Positions 1-8,156 of a DNA stretch of 64,000 bases are shown one piece after another. How positions within the stretch are numbered: position 1 is the stretch's first letter; each line of letters opens with the position of its first letter. The notes beneath the pieces were generated by a model. The model was not told the origin of the DNA, ran no database searches, and worked only from the letters and a program-made list of their open reading frames with translations. Both the position numbers and the translations under genes were made by a program. Source of the DNA: DASXKD01 sp963703605 (GTDB taxonomy: Bacteria > Actinomycetota > Actinomycetes > Streptosporangiales > Streptosporangiaceae); the NCBI GenBank assembly GCA_963703605.1, contig CAVPFC010000041.1:62001-126000 (forward strand). The letters run 5' to 3'.

Positions 1-572
1 CACAGGCAGTTGACCCGGACCCCGAGCGGTGCCGAGTCGATCGCCAGCGCGCGGGTCAGGTTCACCACGGCGCCCTTGGACGCGCAGTACGCCGCGGCGC
101 CGCTGGCACCACGGATGCCGATCTCCGACCCGGTAAGGACCACCGAGCCTCCCCCGGCGCGGGCCAGCGCCGGGATCCCGTACTTCGCCAGCCGGAAGCA
201 GCCGCCCAGGTTGACGTCGACGGCCAGCTGATAGTCGTCTTCGGAGGTATCGGGCGCGGATCCGACGGGCATCACCCCGGCGCTGGCGTAAAGCACGTCT
301 ATCCGGCCCCAGCGCCGTTCGGCGGCGCTCACCAGCGCTTCGACATCAGCGGGGTTGCGGACGTCGGTGTCCTGATAGAACGCCTCGCCCCCCGCGGCGG
401 TGATCTCCCCGGCGACCTCCGCCCCCTGGTCCGGCTGAAGGGCGCCGATCGCGACCTTCGCGCCCGCGGCCGCGAACCGTTTCGCGCCCGCCCGGCCGAG
501 GCCCGAGCTGCCCCCGGTGATGACTGCCACCCGGCCGTCAAGCCCGCCGGGTGGTACGGGGTTCACCGTCAC
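1..572 (-). CDS. SDR family oxidoreductase (3' end outside window)
   Basis: Classical short-chain dehydrogenase, NAD(P)-dependent, cytosolic. The reverse strand reads an N-terminal glycine motif (ITGGSSGLG), the NAG-type region as YASAG, and the active site YCASK, so the catalytic Tyr and Lys are both present. About 190 residues are visible; the last 60 or so lie beyond the left edge. GTG starts at 572 and 566 are both possible; a GGGGGG tract lies just upstream. A 17-bp motif shared with the Rieske gene promoter sits about 60 bases upstream. It follows the luciferase-like gene in the same direction, so it may belong to the same catabolic unit. Substrate unknown. Confidence 0.9.
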   Translation of the reverse strand, partial: MTVNPVPPGGLDGRVAVITGGSSGLGRAGAKRFAAAGAKVAIGALQPDQGAEVAGEITAAGGEAFYQDTDVRNPADVEALVSAAERRWGRIDVLYASAGVMPVGSAPDTSEDDYQLAVDVNLGGCFRLAKYGIPALARAGGGSVVLTGSEIGIRGASGAAAYCASKGAVVNLTRALAIDSAPLGVRVNCL

Positions 573-631
573 CGTCCCCCCTCACTGCCAGCCTGGAACG
601 GCGCGACCGCTGCCGGGGAGGAACACATCTC

Positions 632-648
632 GTCAACTGTCGACCGTC
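632..648. promoter_or_regulatory. Shared 17-bp motif upstream of SDR gene
   Basis: GTCAACTGTCGACCGTC, containing the imperfect dyad GTCAAC-T-GTCGAC. The same 17 bases occur in inverted orientation at 3954-3970, upstream of the Rieske oxygenase gene. Both lie upstream of minus-strand genes and read the same way relative to those genes. Size and symmetry fit an operator, possibly of a GntR- or MarR-type regulator; that is inference. Confidence 0.55.
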
Positions 649-699
649 AACGCACGGTATCCGTGCGCCGTAATTGCCGTCAAGACGGCAAATGCGGAC

Positions 700-1703
700 T
701 TAACGGGCGGAAACGGCGAGCGCAGGCGCCACCTCAGCCGCAAGGGCCTCAAGGTGCGCCAGCGCCATCCCGAGCGGCACGCCGGGCAGCCGTGCCCAGA
801 CCACGAACTCGTCGAAGGGGTACGCCTCGCGCAGCCCCAGCAGCCGCTCGGCGACCTCGGCCGCAGGCCGATCAGCATCTCCCGGCGCAGCGCGGCCAGA
901 TCGCCGGAGAAGGCGTAACCGCCCGCCGACGGGACGCCGCCCTCCCACTCGGCGTACTTGCGCTGCTGGTAGCGGAACGCCGGGCCGACCACCTCCCGCC
1001 ACTCCCGGTCGGCGTCGTCGCTCGCCCAGATCACCGAGGCGACGATGAGCCGGAAGTCCCCCGGGCCGCGGCCGTGGCGGTCCAGCGCGGGCCGTATCAC
1101 GTCGCGGTAGAGCCGCGGCAGTTCGCGCTCCGGCGCCAGGTATTCGTAGGCGAAATGACCATCGGCGTGGCGCGCCGCGCGCTCGACCGGCGCCCGGCGC
1201 ATGCCGCCGAGGACCAGCGGGACCGGCCGCTGGACCGGCGGCACGTTGACCCAGGCCCCGTCGGGGAGCAGCCCGCCGGACAGGCCCGCCTTGATGAAGG
1301 CGACGCCATCGTCCATCGCCCGGGCCCGGTCCGCCAGGTCGGCGCCGAAGATGCGGAACTCGTCCGGGTAGTTGCCCGCGCCGAGCCCCAGGGTGAGGCG
1401 GCCGTGGGAGAGCACGTCGACGAGGCACGCCTCCTCGGCCACCCGCCGGGGGTGCGTGAGCGGCAGCAGGATGACCGCGGCGCCGAGGCGGATCCGGCTG
1501 GTCTCCCTGGCCAGCGCGGCGAGCATCGGCATCTGTGCGGGGAGATACCCGTCGTCGACGCCGTGCTGCTCGGTCGTCCACACGTGCCCGAACCCGAGGC
1601 GATCCGCGGCCTGCACGAGGGTGATGCCGTCATCGAAGTCGGCGGCGTCGGGCGGCTCGCCGGGCCTCGCGCGGAAATCGCAGTAAATGCTCAACTGGCT
1701 CAC
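700..1703 (-). pseudogene. Luciferase-like (LLM) flavin monooxygenase, frameshifted near its C-terminus
   Basis: Bacterial luciferase-like monooxygenase, a TIM-barrel enzyme using reduced FMN or F420. GTG at 1703 follows GGGAGGAG and reads VSQLSIYCDF. Family landmarks follow: WTTEQHG, the LTLGLGAG segment, and PLVLGG. The frame is intact to about position 868 (LIGLRP), then the matching C-terminus (EVAERLLGLREAYPF to LAVSAR) continues in another frame. One missing base explains it. The gene is therefore a recent pseudogene or carries a sequencing error. It is divergent from the SDR at 1775 and upstream of the SDR at 572. Confidence 0.8.
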
Positions 1704-1774
1704 GGTCTTCTCCTCCCGTCGCGGGGACGGTAGCATTCACCAGCCCAAACGGCCTGGTCAGCAGGGAGGCTCGG

Positions 1775-2545
1775 ATGGAATGGGACGGCCGCGTGGTGCT
1801 GGTCACCGGAGGGTCGCGGGGTATCGGGCTGGCCACGGCGCAGCGGTTCCTCGGCGGCGGCGCGTCGGTCGCGATCACCGGGCGTGACGCGCAAACACTT
1901 GAGGCCGCCGCGGCGCAACTGGGGCACGGGGACCGGCTCAGGACCATAGCGGCCGACGTCAGCACGGCGGCGGGCTGCTACGTCGCGGTCGACGGCGCGC
2001 TCGCCGCCTACGGCCGGATCGACGTCCTGTTCACCAACGCGGGCAGCTACGAGTCCGCGCCGCTGGCCGACGTCACCGAGGAAATGTGGGACCGCACGGT
2101 CGACACGCACCTGAAGGGCACGTTCTTTTGCGTGCAGGCGGCCGAGCAGCCGCTGCGGGCGGCGCGGGGCTGCGTCGTGACGATGGCCTCCGACGCCGGC
2201 GTGCTCGGCATGCGGGCCGGGTGGGCCGCCTACTGCGCGGCCATGGGCGGCGTGGTCAACCTGACCAGGCAGCTTGCCACCGACCTCGCGCCGGACGTCC
2301 GGGTGAACGCGGTGGCGCCGGGGCCGGTCGGCACCGAGCACCTGTACGCCGACCTGTCCGCCGCGTCGTACGGGGGTTTCGAGGGGGTCGCCGATCCGGT
2401 CCAGGCCGTCGCCGGCACGCTGCCGCTGCGCCGGATCATCGAGCCGGACGAGGTCGCGCGGGCGGTGTGCTTCCTGGCCGGCATGCGGTCGATGACCGGT
2501 TCGGTGCTGAGCGTCGACGGCGGATCGACGATCGCCCTGCCGTGA
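1775..2545 (+). CDS. SDR family protein lacking the catalytic lysine
   Basis: Classical SDR fold of 256 residues. The cofactor motif TGGSRGIG is at residues 11-18, a TNAG motif lies near residue 87, and it ends with the usual VDGG segment. The active site reads YCAAM where the family has YxxxK: the codon is ATG, so the lysine that activates the tyrosine is a methionine. Unless this is a base-call error, the protein is probably inactive as a dehydrogenase or works differently. It is divergent from the luciferase-like gene, with 71 bases between the starts, and convergent with the Rieske gene. Confidence 0.88.
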   Translation: MEWDGRVVLVTGGSRGIGLATAQRFLGGGASVAITGRDAQTLEAAAAQLGHGDRLRTIAADVSTAAGCYVAVDGALAAYGRIDVLFTNAGSYESAPLADVTEEMWDRTVDTHLKGTFFCVQAAEQPLRAARGCVVTMASDAGVLGMRAGWAAYCAAMGGVVNLTRQLATDLAPDVRVNAVAPGPVGTEHLYADLSAASYGGFEGVADPVQAVAGTLPLRRIIEPDEVARAVCFLAGMRSMTGSVLSVDGGSTIALP

Positions 2546-2658
2546 CCTGCGGGGCCCTGACCCGCGGGCCAGCAAGGCGGACAGCCATCCCTCCGTCGTG
2601 GCGCGGCTGGTTTTGGGCATTACGCCGGTCCGTGCCACCCTGATCCGGCCCGGAACCG

Positions 2659-2826
2659 TCACCGGCCGAGCCCGAGCACGAACAGGCCGGCGATCGTCAG
2701 GCCGATGCCCAGGAACTGGACCTTCCGCAGCCGCTCGGCGGCTGCCGCTGCGGGGGCTGCCGCTGCGAAGGCCCCGCGTGCCGGGCGCCGCGCGCCGGAG
2801 CCCGGGTGCGCCGCGGCCGCGGCCGC
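2659..2826 (-). pseudogene. In-frame tail after the Rieske stop codon, ending in a membrane helix
   Basis: Directly after the TGA of the Rieske gene the same frame stays open for 55 codons and then stops. Most codons end in G or C, as in real genes here. The segment is alanine-rich and ends with a hydrophobic helix (VQFLGIGLTIAGLFVLGLGR). That end resembles the last helix of DMT/EamA or small multidrug transporters. No start codon or ribosome site is visible. It may be the 3' remnant of a deleted transporter, or a tail once part of the upstream protein. It overlaps no other gene I accept. Confidence 0.4.
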
Positions 2827-3927
2827 TCACACGCCGAGCCGGTCCGTCTGGCGCGTTGCGGCGTCCGCGCTGGCCTGGTGCGCGGCGGCGAACTCGTCCA
2901 GCAGCTCGCGGTAAAGCTGGCGGTAGGCCACCGAGTAGCGGTCCGCCCGCACGTGCGCCTGGCCGTCGAGTTCCAGCGGGGCTTCCGGCGGGTCGAGGGA
3001 CTCGACGATCGGGACGTCCTCGGCGAAGACTCGGCTCTCCAGCTCGACCTGGTCCGCGACGTCGCCGTAGTGCGCCCGGAAGGGGGCGTTGGCCGCGACG
3101 AAGAAGAACACGCGGCAGCCGGCGGCCCCCGTGGTCAGCGGCGCGGCTACCTGGCACACGATGCGCTTACCGCCGCCGGGGTGCTCGGTGTAGACGTAGG
3201 ACAGGCTCCCGGCGCAGAAGCGGTAGTTGATGAGCTGGCTGGAGGCCACGCCGGCGTCGAGCGGATCGGCGTCGGTGCCGCCGAAGCGGTACTTCGAGCC
3301 CGTCCCAGCGCCGCCCTCGGTCTGCCACTCACCCGCGTACCTCAGCACGAATTCCCAGGCGAGCCGCCAGCCATCCCGGCGCACGGTATAGCCGGGGATG
3401 AGCGGCGAGACGTCCCCGAACGTCTGTTTGTGCACGAACGCGAAGTGGCTCGAGTCGCGGAAGTTCTCGGTGATGGCCCGCAGCCCGCAGCCGACGTCGA
3501 ACGGCTCGCCGTGCCCGATCTCCCACTCGTCGCCGGGATCGGCCATCTCGCCGATTTCCGGTGGCGCCAGGAACGGCTCGTGAATCGATACCCAGACGAA
3601 CCCGAAGCCGGAATGCACGGGAAAGGTCTCCAGCCGCGCGGCCGGATGAGCGCCAGGCTGCGAGGGCACCAGCCGGCACGCGCCGTCGCGGTCGAAGCGC
3701 CAGCCGTGGTACGGGCATTCCAGCTCGTCGCCGGTGGTCCGGCCCAGCGACAGCCGCGCCCACCGGTGCGGGCAGCGGTCCCGCGCCGCGGCGATCCCGC
3801 CCGAGGCGCGGTAGACGACGATCTTGCGGCCCAGCAGCTCGGCCGCGACCGGGCCGGCGTTGACGTCGGCTTCCCGGGCGACCGGGAACCACAGCCGCTC
3901 GAGCATCTCGGTTTCATACGGATACAA
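2827..3927 (-). CDS. Rieske [2Fe-2S] aromatic-ring/O-demethylase type oxygenase, alpha subunit
   Basis: Non-heme iron oxygenase of the vanillate demethylase or phenoxybenzoate dioxygenase type. The N-terminal Rieske motif is CPHRWARLSLG followed by CPYHGW (Cys-His and Cys-His ligands of the cluster). The mononuclear iron site follows in NFRDSSHFAFVH, with the two histidines. TTG at 3927 is the preferred start because a GGGGGG tract lies four bases upstream; ATG at 3906 is the alternative. It would need a reductase, and none is nearby. The shared 17-bp motif lies about 27 bases upstream of the start. Substrate unknown; with the SDR and luciferase-like genes it suggests aromatic or ether catabolism. 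Confidence 0.88.
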   Translation of the reverse strand: MYPYETEMLERLWFPVAREADVNAGPVAAELLGRKIVVYRASGGIAAARDRCPHRWARLSLGRTTGDELECPYHGWRFDRDGACRLVPSQPGAHPAARLETFPVHSGFGFVWVSIHEPFLAPPEIGEMADPGDEWEIGHGEPFDVGCGLRAITENFRDSSHFAFVHKQTFGDVSPLIPGYTVRRDGWRLAWEFVLRYAGEWQTEGGAGTGSKYRFGGTDADPLDAGVASSQLINYRFCAGSLSYVYTEHPGGGKRIVCQVAAPLTTGAAGCRVFFFVAANAPFRAHYGDVADQVELESRVFAEDVPIVESLDPPEAPLELDGQAHVRADRYSVAYRQLYRELLDEFAAAHQASADAATRQTDRLGV

Positions 3928-3953
3928 GCGACCCCCCGGGCAGGAGCTTTGCC

Positions 3954-3970
3954 GACGGTCGACAGTTGAC
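3954..3970. promoter_or_regulatory. Shared 17-bp motif upstream of Rieske gene
   Basis: GACGGTCGACAGTTGAC, the exact reverse complement of positions 632-648. It lies just before the Rieske oxygenase start, close enough to overlap a promoter. Exact identity over 17 bases in two upstream regions of one cluster suggests a common regulator. Confidence 0.55.
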
Positions 3971-4061
3971 AAAGTACGGAGGTCCACCGGGACGGGTCAA
4001 GATAAAAGCCGCAGACCGGGCCGGGCCCGGCGACCGCCGAACTGGGCCCGGGCGCTGGCCC

Positions 4062-4670
4062 CTAACCGGCCGGCGGCGCCTGGTATACCTGCAGTTCCAG
4101 CGGCGTGATGCCGCCGGTGCTGATGCCCACGATGTCCATCGGGCAGCTCGACAAGACCACGAGGCAGTCCATGGCCGCCTGGAAGGCGATGTAGTCGCCG
4201 GGCCGGGTGGAGGCCTGATGGGTGGTAAGCGTGCCGTCCGGTTCGACCCTGATGTCCATGAAGATGTTGAGCGGCTGCGGAACCACCGGCAGGCCGAATC
4301 CGTGCTCGTGCAGGGCCTCGCGGAGGTTCTCCGCGCAGGAACGGTGCGACGGGTCGGCGCCGAGCAGCGCGTAGCGCGCCGGGTCGCACGCGGCGTACAG
4401 CAGGTCGTGCCGCCCGGGTGAGGCGTCCGCCGTCACGGACAGGATCGGGCGGCGCCGGTTGGTCAGCACGGCGTCGCCGGGCCGCGGAAACAGCTTCCTG
4501 ATCGCGACCCTGGTGTGCCCCGCGCTGGCGTACTCGCCCGGATCGGCGGCGGCGAACGCGAACAGGTCGCCGACCTGGCCGCCCTCGACGTCCACGGCGC
4601 GGACGTGGTGGCCCTCTTTGACGAGGACGGCGCGGCCCTCGCCGGGCGGCACCAGCACAGACTCGGTCAC
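4062..4670 (-). CDS. DUF1989 / urea carboxylase-associated family protein
   Basis: About 200 residues matching the DUF1989 family, whose members often sit beside urea carboxylase or urea transport genes. Recognisable parts are the N-terminal VPPGEGRAVLVKEG, the VDVEGGQVGDLFAF region, LFPRPGDAVLTNRRRPI, a Cys-containing SCAENL segment and the C-terminal PLNIFMDI block. The GTG at 4670 has GGTGGAGG eight bases upstream; an upstream GTG at 4688 would overlap the sigma-like frame. Biochemical role in the family is not settled. The agmatinase-family gene nearby, which would release urea, makes a nitrogen-salvage role plausible. Confidence 0.85.
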   Translation of the reverse strand: MTESVLVPPGEGRAVLVKEGHHVRAVDVEGGQVGDLFAFAAADPGEYASAGHTRVAIRKLFPRPGDAVLTNRRRPILSVTADASPGRHDLLYAACDPARYALLGADPSHRSCAENLREALHEHGFGLPVVPQPLNIFMDIRVEPDGTLTTHQASTRPGDYIAFQAAMDCLVVLSSCPMDIVGISTGGITPLELQVYQAPPAG

Positions 4671-4674
4671 AACG

Positions 4675-5196
4675 TCATCCTCCACCACAACCGGCCGCCC
4701 CCACCACTCTCGCCTCTGGCATTCCCCGTTCGGCGAGGGCCACCCGCAGCGCGCCCAGGGCGTAGTAAACGCGCGCCTTGACCGTGCCGACCGGGATGCC
4801 GAGGGCCGCGGCCGCGTCGTTGACGGTGCGGCCGCGCAGGATCGTCTCGTTCAGGACCTGGCGGTGCGCCGGTGACAGCGTTCGCAGCGCCTCGGTCACG
4901 GCTGCCCTCCGCTGGCTGTCCTGCGTCGCGCCGCCGGCGGGGATGCCGCCCGGCACCCGCGGTGGTGTGGCCCGGCGGTCAGGGACGGGCGGAGCACGCC
5001 CGGCGGGCCCGGCGGCTGCCGCCCGATCCGCAGCCCGGCCGGGGACGGCGGGGTGCGGCGGAGCCGGCTCAGTGCCCCGGCCGAAAGCCATGACGGTGAC
5101 CGGGCCGCCGGCAGGCGGCGGGGACTCGAGCGCGATCCCATGAAGGGGTGGGCATGGGCGGTCTCCCTCCGTGGCCTTGGATCTTGTTTTGACCAA
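4675..5196 (-). pseudogene. ECF sigma factor remnant: region 4 only
   Basis: The last 65 residues are a good sigma-70 region 4 (ALRTLSPAHRQVLNETILRG, then the helix-turn-helix AAALGIPVGTVKARVYYAL). Nothing resembling region 2, which binds core polymerase and the -10 element, is present in this or the other frames; the upstream part is a low-complexity Pro/Ala/Arg stretch. A well-placed GGAGGG precedes ATG at about 5154, but that frame runs only 28 codons. I read it as an ECF sigma gene that lost region 2. A DNA-binding protein made only of region 4 cannot be excluded. It ends just upstream of the DUF1989 start. Confidence 0.6.
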
Positions 5197-5200
5197 AACC
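5187..5200. promoter_or_regulatory. Inverted repeat and -10 element upstream of CGNR gene
   Basis: GTTTTG-AC-CAAAAC, a perfect 6-bp inverted repeat, followed by a -10-like TATACT at 5204-5209. The CGNR start is at 5246. The stretch is AT-rich against its surroundings. It may be an autoregulatory operator of the CGNR protein. Confidence 0.45.
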
Positions 5201-5245
5201 GCCTATACTCCTAACAAGGCTAGGGGTCCGGCTGTTTGGAGTCAA

Positions 5246-5803
5246 GTGGACTACGGTTCTTACACCGATGCATCGGTGCGCCTCATGACCGAGCTGGCCA
5301 ACAGCTACGACCCCCGCCAGGACCCGCCCGAGCGGTTGCCCGACATCGCCGCCGTCACCGGCTTCCTGCGCCGGCACCGCATGCTCGGGCCCAACACCGT
5401 CGGCGTACGCGACGTGATCGAGCTGCACCGGCTGCGGGCCCGCATCCGCCGCGTCTTTGAAGCCAGCGACGAGTCGGTCGCCATCGCCGAGCTGAACGTG
5501 CTGCTCGCCGGCGCCGGCATCACCCCCTGGATCGCCCGCACACCCGCCGGCCGGGAGATCTTCTTCGCGCCGCCGGACGCCCCGCTGGCCCGCCGCGTCA
5601 CCTGCGACGCGGGCCTCGGTCTGGCCATGATGATGACCGACCACCCCGGCCGGCTGAAGATTTGCGCCGCCCCGGGCTGCATCAACGTCTTCGTCGACGA
5701 ATCACGCAACCGGTCCCGCCGCTGGTGTTCCGACCGGTGCAGCGGCCGCGTGAACGTTGCCGCGTCCCGGTCAAGGAAACGGGCCACGGCCACCCGCTCC
5801 TGA
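5246..5803 (+). CDS. CGNR zinc-finger transcriptional regulator
   Basis: Protein of about 185 residues with the two-part layout of the actinobacterial CGNR family. An N-terminal helical stress-response domain (ABATE-like; YTDASVRLMTELANSYDP at the start) is followed by a C-terminal treble-clef zinc finger (CAAPGCINVFVDESRNRSRR, then WCSDRCSGRVNVAA). The cysteines C-x4-C and C-x3-C are present and the tail is basic, as expected for DNA binding. GTG at 5246 is chosen because TTGGAG lies just upstream and the family starts near YTDA. It is divergent from the sigma remnant. It may regulate the neighbouring catabolic genes. Confidence 0.85.
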   Translation: MDYGSYTDASVRLMTELANSYDPRQDPPERLPDIAAVTGFLRRHRMLGPNTVGVRDVIELHRLRARIRRVFEASDESVAIAELNVLLAGAGITPWIARTPAGREIFFAPPDAPLARRVTCDAGLGLAMMMTDHPGRLKICAAPGCINVFVDESRNRSRRWCSDRCSGRVNVAASRSRKRATATRS

Positions 5804-5823
5804 CGGCACCGGTGGGGTTACGG

Positions 5824-6774
5824 TCAAACCGGAAGGCGGAGGATCCTGGCGGCGTTCTCGCCCAGGATCGCGTCCTTCTCCGGCTGGGAAAGAACCGGCA
5901 GCGACAGGACGAGCTCCGCGGTGTGCTCGGGTTCGTACCACGGGTAGTCAGACCCGAGCACGACGCGCTCGGGGCCGATGTCGCGGATGAGCCTGGCCAG
6001 CTCCTCCGGGGTCGGCGCGTTCGGCGCGCCCGTCCATTCGATGATCTCGCACAGGTCGAACACGGCGTTGGGATACGCGCGGGCGACGGCGAGCGTGTCC
6101 TGCCACTTGCCCCCGCCCAGGTGCGCGAGCAGCACCGTGAGGCCGGGGAACTCCGCGAGCATGGGCGCGAACGCCGGAACCTCGGCGAAGCGTTCCCCGC
6201 CCCGGGCCGGCCCGGTGTGGGACAGCACGGCCAGTCCCATCTCCACGCAGGCCCGGTACACGGGGTGCAGGCGCGGGTCGTTCGCCTCGAACCGCTGCAC
6301 CACCGGGTGCAGCTTGACGCCCCGCGCGCCGCGCTCGGCCATCTCGCGCAGGTGTGCCACGTTCCGCTCCGGCGACAGCGCCCACGGATCCATGGCCACG
6401 AACCCGCTGATCGTGGGCACGCCGGCCAGCGTGTCCATGAGCCACCGGTTGAAGGCCACGTACCGCTCGCCGACGGTGCCGTCGAACTCCGCCAGGGCCC
6501 GGGCCCGTTCCGCCGGGTCCCCGCCGGGCGGCAGCGTGGATTCGTACTGGAGCCGGAACAGGTCGGCCGCGAAAAGGTTCATCACGACCCCGTGGGCGAA
6601 CTCGCCCCGCCCGAGCGCCGCGACCGTCTCCCCGAGCGTGCCGGCGTCGCCGCTGAAGTGGACGCCGTCGCGCTTGCCGTACTCCCAGATCTCGTAGCCC
6701 GACTTCCACCACTCCCCCTCCTCGCGGGAGGCGTACAGGTGGATGTGCGTATCGATCTTCAGTGGCCCGCTCAC
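5824..6774 (-). CDS. Amidohydrolase family 2 metal-dependent hydrolase
   Basis: TIM-barrel amidohydrolase of about 316 residues. Metal and active-site motifs are in order: DTHIHLY at the N-terminus, GVKLHP in the middle, SHTG, HLGG, and the terminal aspartate in GSDYPW. The GTG start at 6774 overlaps the stop of the agmatinase-family gene by four bases (GTGA) and has GGAGGGAGAGG upstream, so the two proteins are translationally coupled. Members of this family are decarboxylases or hydrolases of small ring acids. Coupling to a ureohydrolase suggests a step after loss of urea or an amine; the substrate is unknown. Confidence 0.88.
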   Translation of the reverse strand: MSGPLKIDTHIHLYASREEGEWWKSGYEIWEYGKRDGVHFSGDAGTLGETVAALGRGEFAHGVVMNLFAADLFRLQYESTLPPGGDPAERARALAEFDGTVGERYVAFNRWLMDTLAGVPTISGFVAMDPWALSPERNVAHLREMAERGARGVKLHPVVQRFEANDPRLHPVYRACVEMGLAVLSHTGPARGGERFAEVPAFAPMLAEFPGLTVLLAHLGGGKWQDTLAVARAYPNAVFDLCEIIEWTGAPNAPTPEELARLIRDIGPERVVLGSDYPWYEPEHTAELVLSLPVLSQPEKDAILGENAARILRLPV

Positions 6775-7757
6775 GTTTGCGTCCTCTCCCTCCATCTCGG
6801 CTGGGCGCAGATCCGCGCCAGGAACTCCACGATCGTGTGCGCGGCAAGATAGGACGTCACGCCCGTCCCGACGTCCAGCATGGGATTCACCTCGACAAGG
6901 TCGAAGCCGATCACGTCGGTCCGTTCGGCCAGGGCGAACAGGGCCGCCCGCAGTTCCTCGTAGTGCAGGCCGCCCGGTTCCGCGGACACGCACCCCGGCA
7001 CGAGCGGCAGGTCGAGCGCGTCGATGTCGATGCTCACGTACACCCGGGCGTTCTCCGGCAGGGCTTCGACGAGCCCGGCGACCCGCACGTCGCGTAGTTC
7101 TTCCATGGTGACGACCCGGTTTCCGTCCCGCAGCGAGTCCGCGAGCATCTCCTCGCTGCCCCGGATGCTGCGGATCCCCACCTGGGTGATGCCGGCCACG
7201 TTCGCCATCCGCCGGATGTGCCGGAACGCGTGCTGGTTGGTCATCGAGATGCCGTGCACGAACGGCATGTAGTCGAGGTGGGCGTCGAAGTGGACCACGT
7301 GCAGCGGCCCAAACCCGGCCTCGTCGAACGCCCGCACCACGGGGAACGTGACCGCGTGATCGCCGCCGATGACGACGGGCAGGGCTCCCCGGTCCAAGAT
7401 CGCCCGGGTGGCGCCGGTGACGTTCAGGAACGTATCGGCGGGGTTGGTGGGCAGGATGTCGGCGTCGCCCACGTCGGCGATCCGGTTGTCGCGCATCTCG
7501 CGCTCCAGGTAACGCCTGCGCTCCTGCGGGTCGTAGTAGCCGGGCGGATCGGTGACGAACCGCAGCGAGTGCTCGCGGATCGACCGCGGGCCGAACCTGG
7601 ACCCGGGCATGAACGGCGATCCCTCGTCCGTGGGCACCCCCAGGACTGCCACATCCGCGTCGAGTTGCCCGAGATCCTGGATCAGCGGGGAGCGCAGGAA
7701 CGAGGGAATGCCAACAAATGGGAAATCGAGACGACCCGTATCACGGCCTTCAGGCAT
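6771..7757 (-). CDS. Agmatinase/arginase (ureohydrolase) family protein
   Basis: Binuclear manganese ureohydrolase that would split urea from agmatine or another guanidino compound. Metal ligands are visible in GGDHAV, DAHLD and SIDIDALDL; the last motif lacks the usual Pro after the second Asp group. The chosen ATG at 7757 (MPEGRDTG) has GGAGGGG twelve bases upstream; a longer start at 7820 is possible. About 328 residues, slightly longer than classical agmatinases. It is the first gene of a two-gene unit with the amidohydrolase, and the DUF1989 gene lies 2 kb further on. A guanidino acid rather than agmatine could be the substrate. Confidence 0.87.
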   Translation of the reverse strand: MPEGRDTGRLDFPFVGIPSFLRSPLIQDLGQLDADVAVLGVPTDEGSPFMPGSRFGPRSIREHSLRFVTDPPGYYDPQERRRYLEREMRDNRIADVGDADILPTNPADTFLNVTGATRAILDRGALPVVIGGDHAVTFPVVRAFDEAGFGPLHVVHFDAHLDYMPFVHGISMTNQHAFRHIRRMANVAGITQVGIRSIRGSEEMLADSLRDGNRVVTMEELRDVRVAGLVEALPENARVYVSIDIDALDLPLVPGCVSAEPGGLHYEELRAALFALAERTDVIGFDLVEVNPMLDVGTGVTSYLAAHTIVEFLARICAQPRWRERTQT

Positions 7758-7908
7758 GCGCCATCGCCACCCCTCCAGGCAGTCGGTGATCTCCTTCCGC
7801 CATGACAGCGATGCTGGCACTCAAGTTGCCGCAGCGTCCAGGGGGACCCATGAGGCCCGGCAGCCTGCCGCTGGCCCGCCGCTGGCGGAGTGACCGGGAT
7901 GGGAGCCG

Positions 7909-8130
7909 TCACCCCTCGCCATCTCGCTGCCCGCCCGCGGCCCGCATGGCGGGGGCGAGCTGCGCGAGAGCCTCGCGGAGCACGTCGCCGAACGGGACGC
8001 CGGCCCCGGCCCGCTGCCAGTGTTCGACGGCGACCCGTGCCGCGGCGGCCACGGCGGCGGCCAGGACCTTGGGCGCCAGGCCGGTGCGCGGGTCGGCGCC
8101 GGTGCGGTCGGCGACATGGACTTCTGAGGC
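7909..8130 (-). pseudogene. TetR-family regulator, C-terminal remnant
   Basis: The reverse strand reads a helical end typical of actinobacterial TetR proteins (LAAAVAAAARVAVEHWQRAG, then DVLREALAQLAPAMRAAGG). The DNA-binding domain is absent: within about 30 codons upstream the frame enters the start of the carbonic anhydrase gene on the other strand. It is a 3' fragment left after deletion. Confidence 0.55.
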
Positions 8131-8156
8131 CGCGAGGGGCGGTGCATCATTAGCGG

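Noticed and set aside
633..1733. Long plus-strand open frames over the luciferase-like gene
   Set aside because: They are Arg/Pro/Ala-rich mirror frames of a GC-rich gene with no family features.
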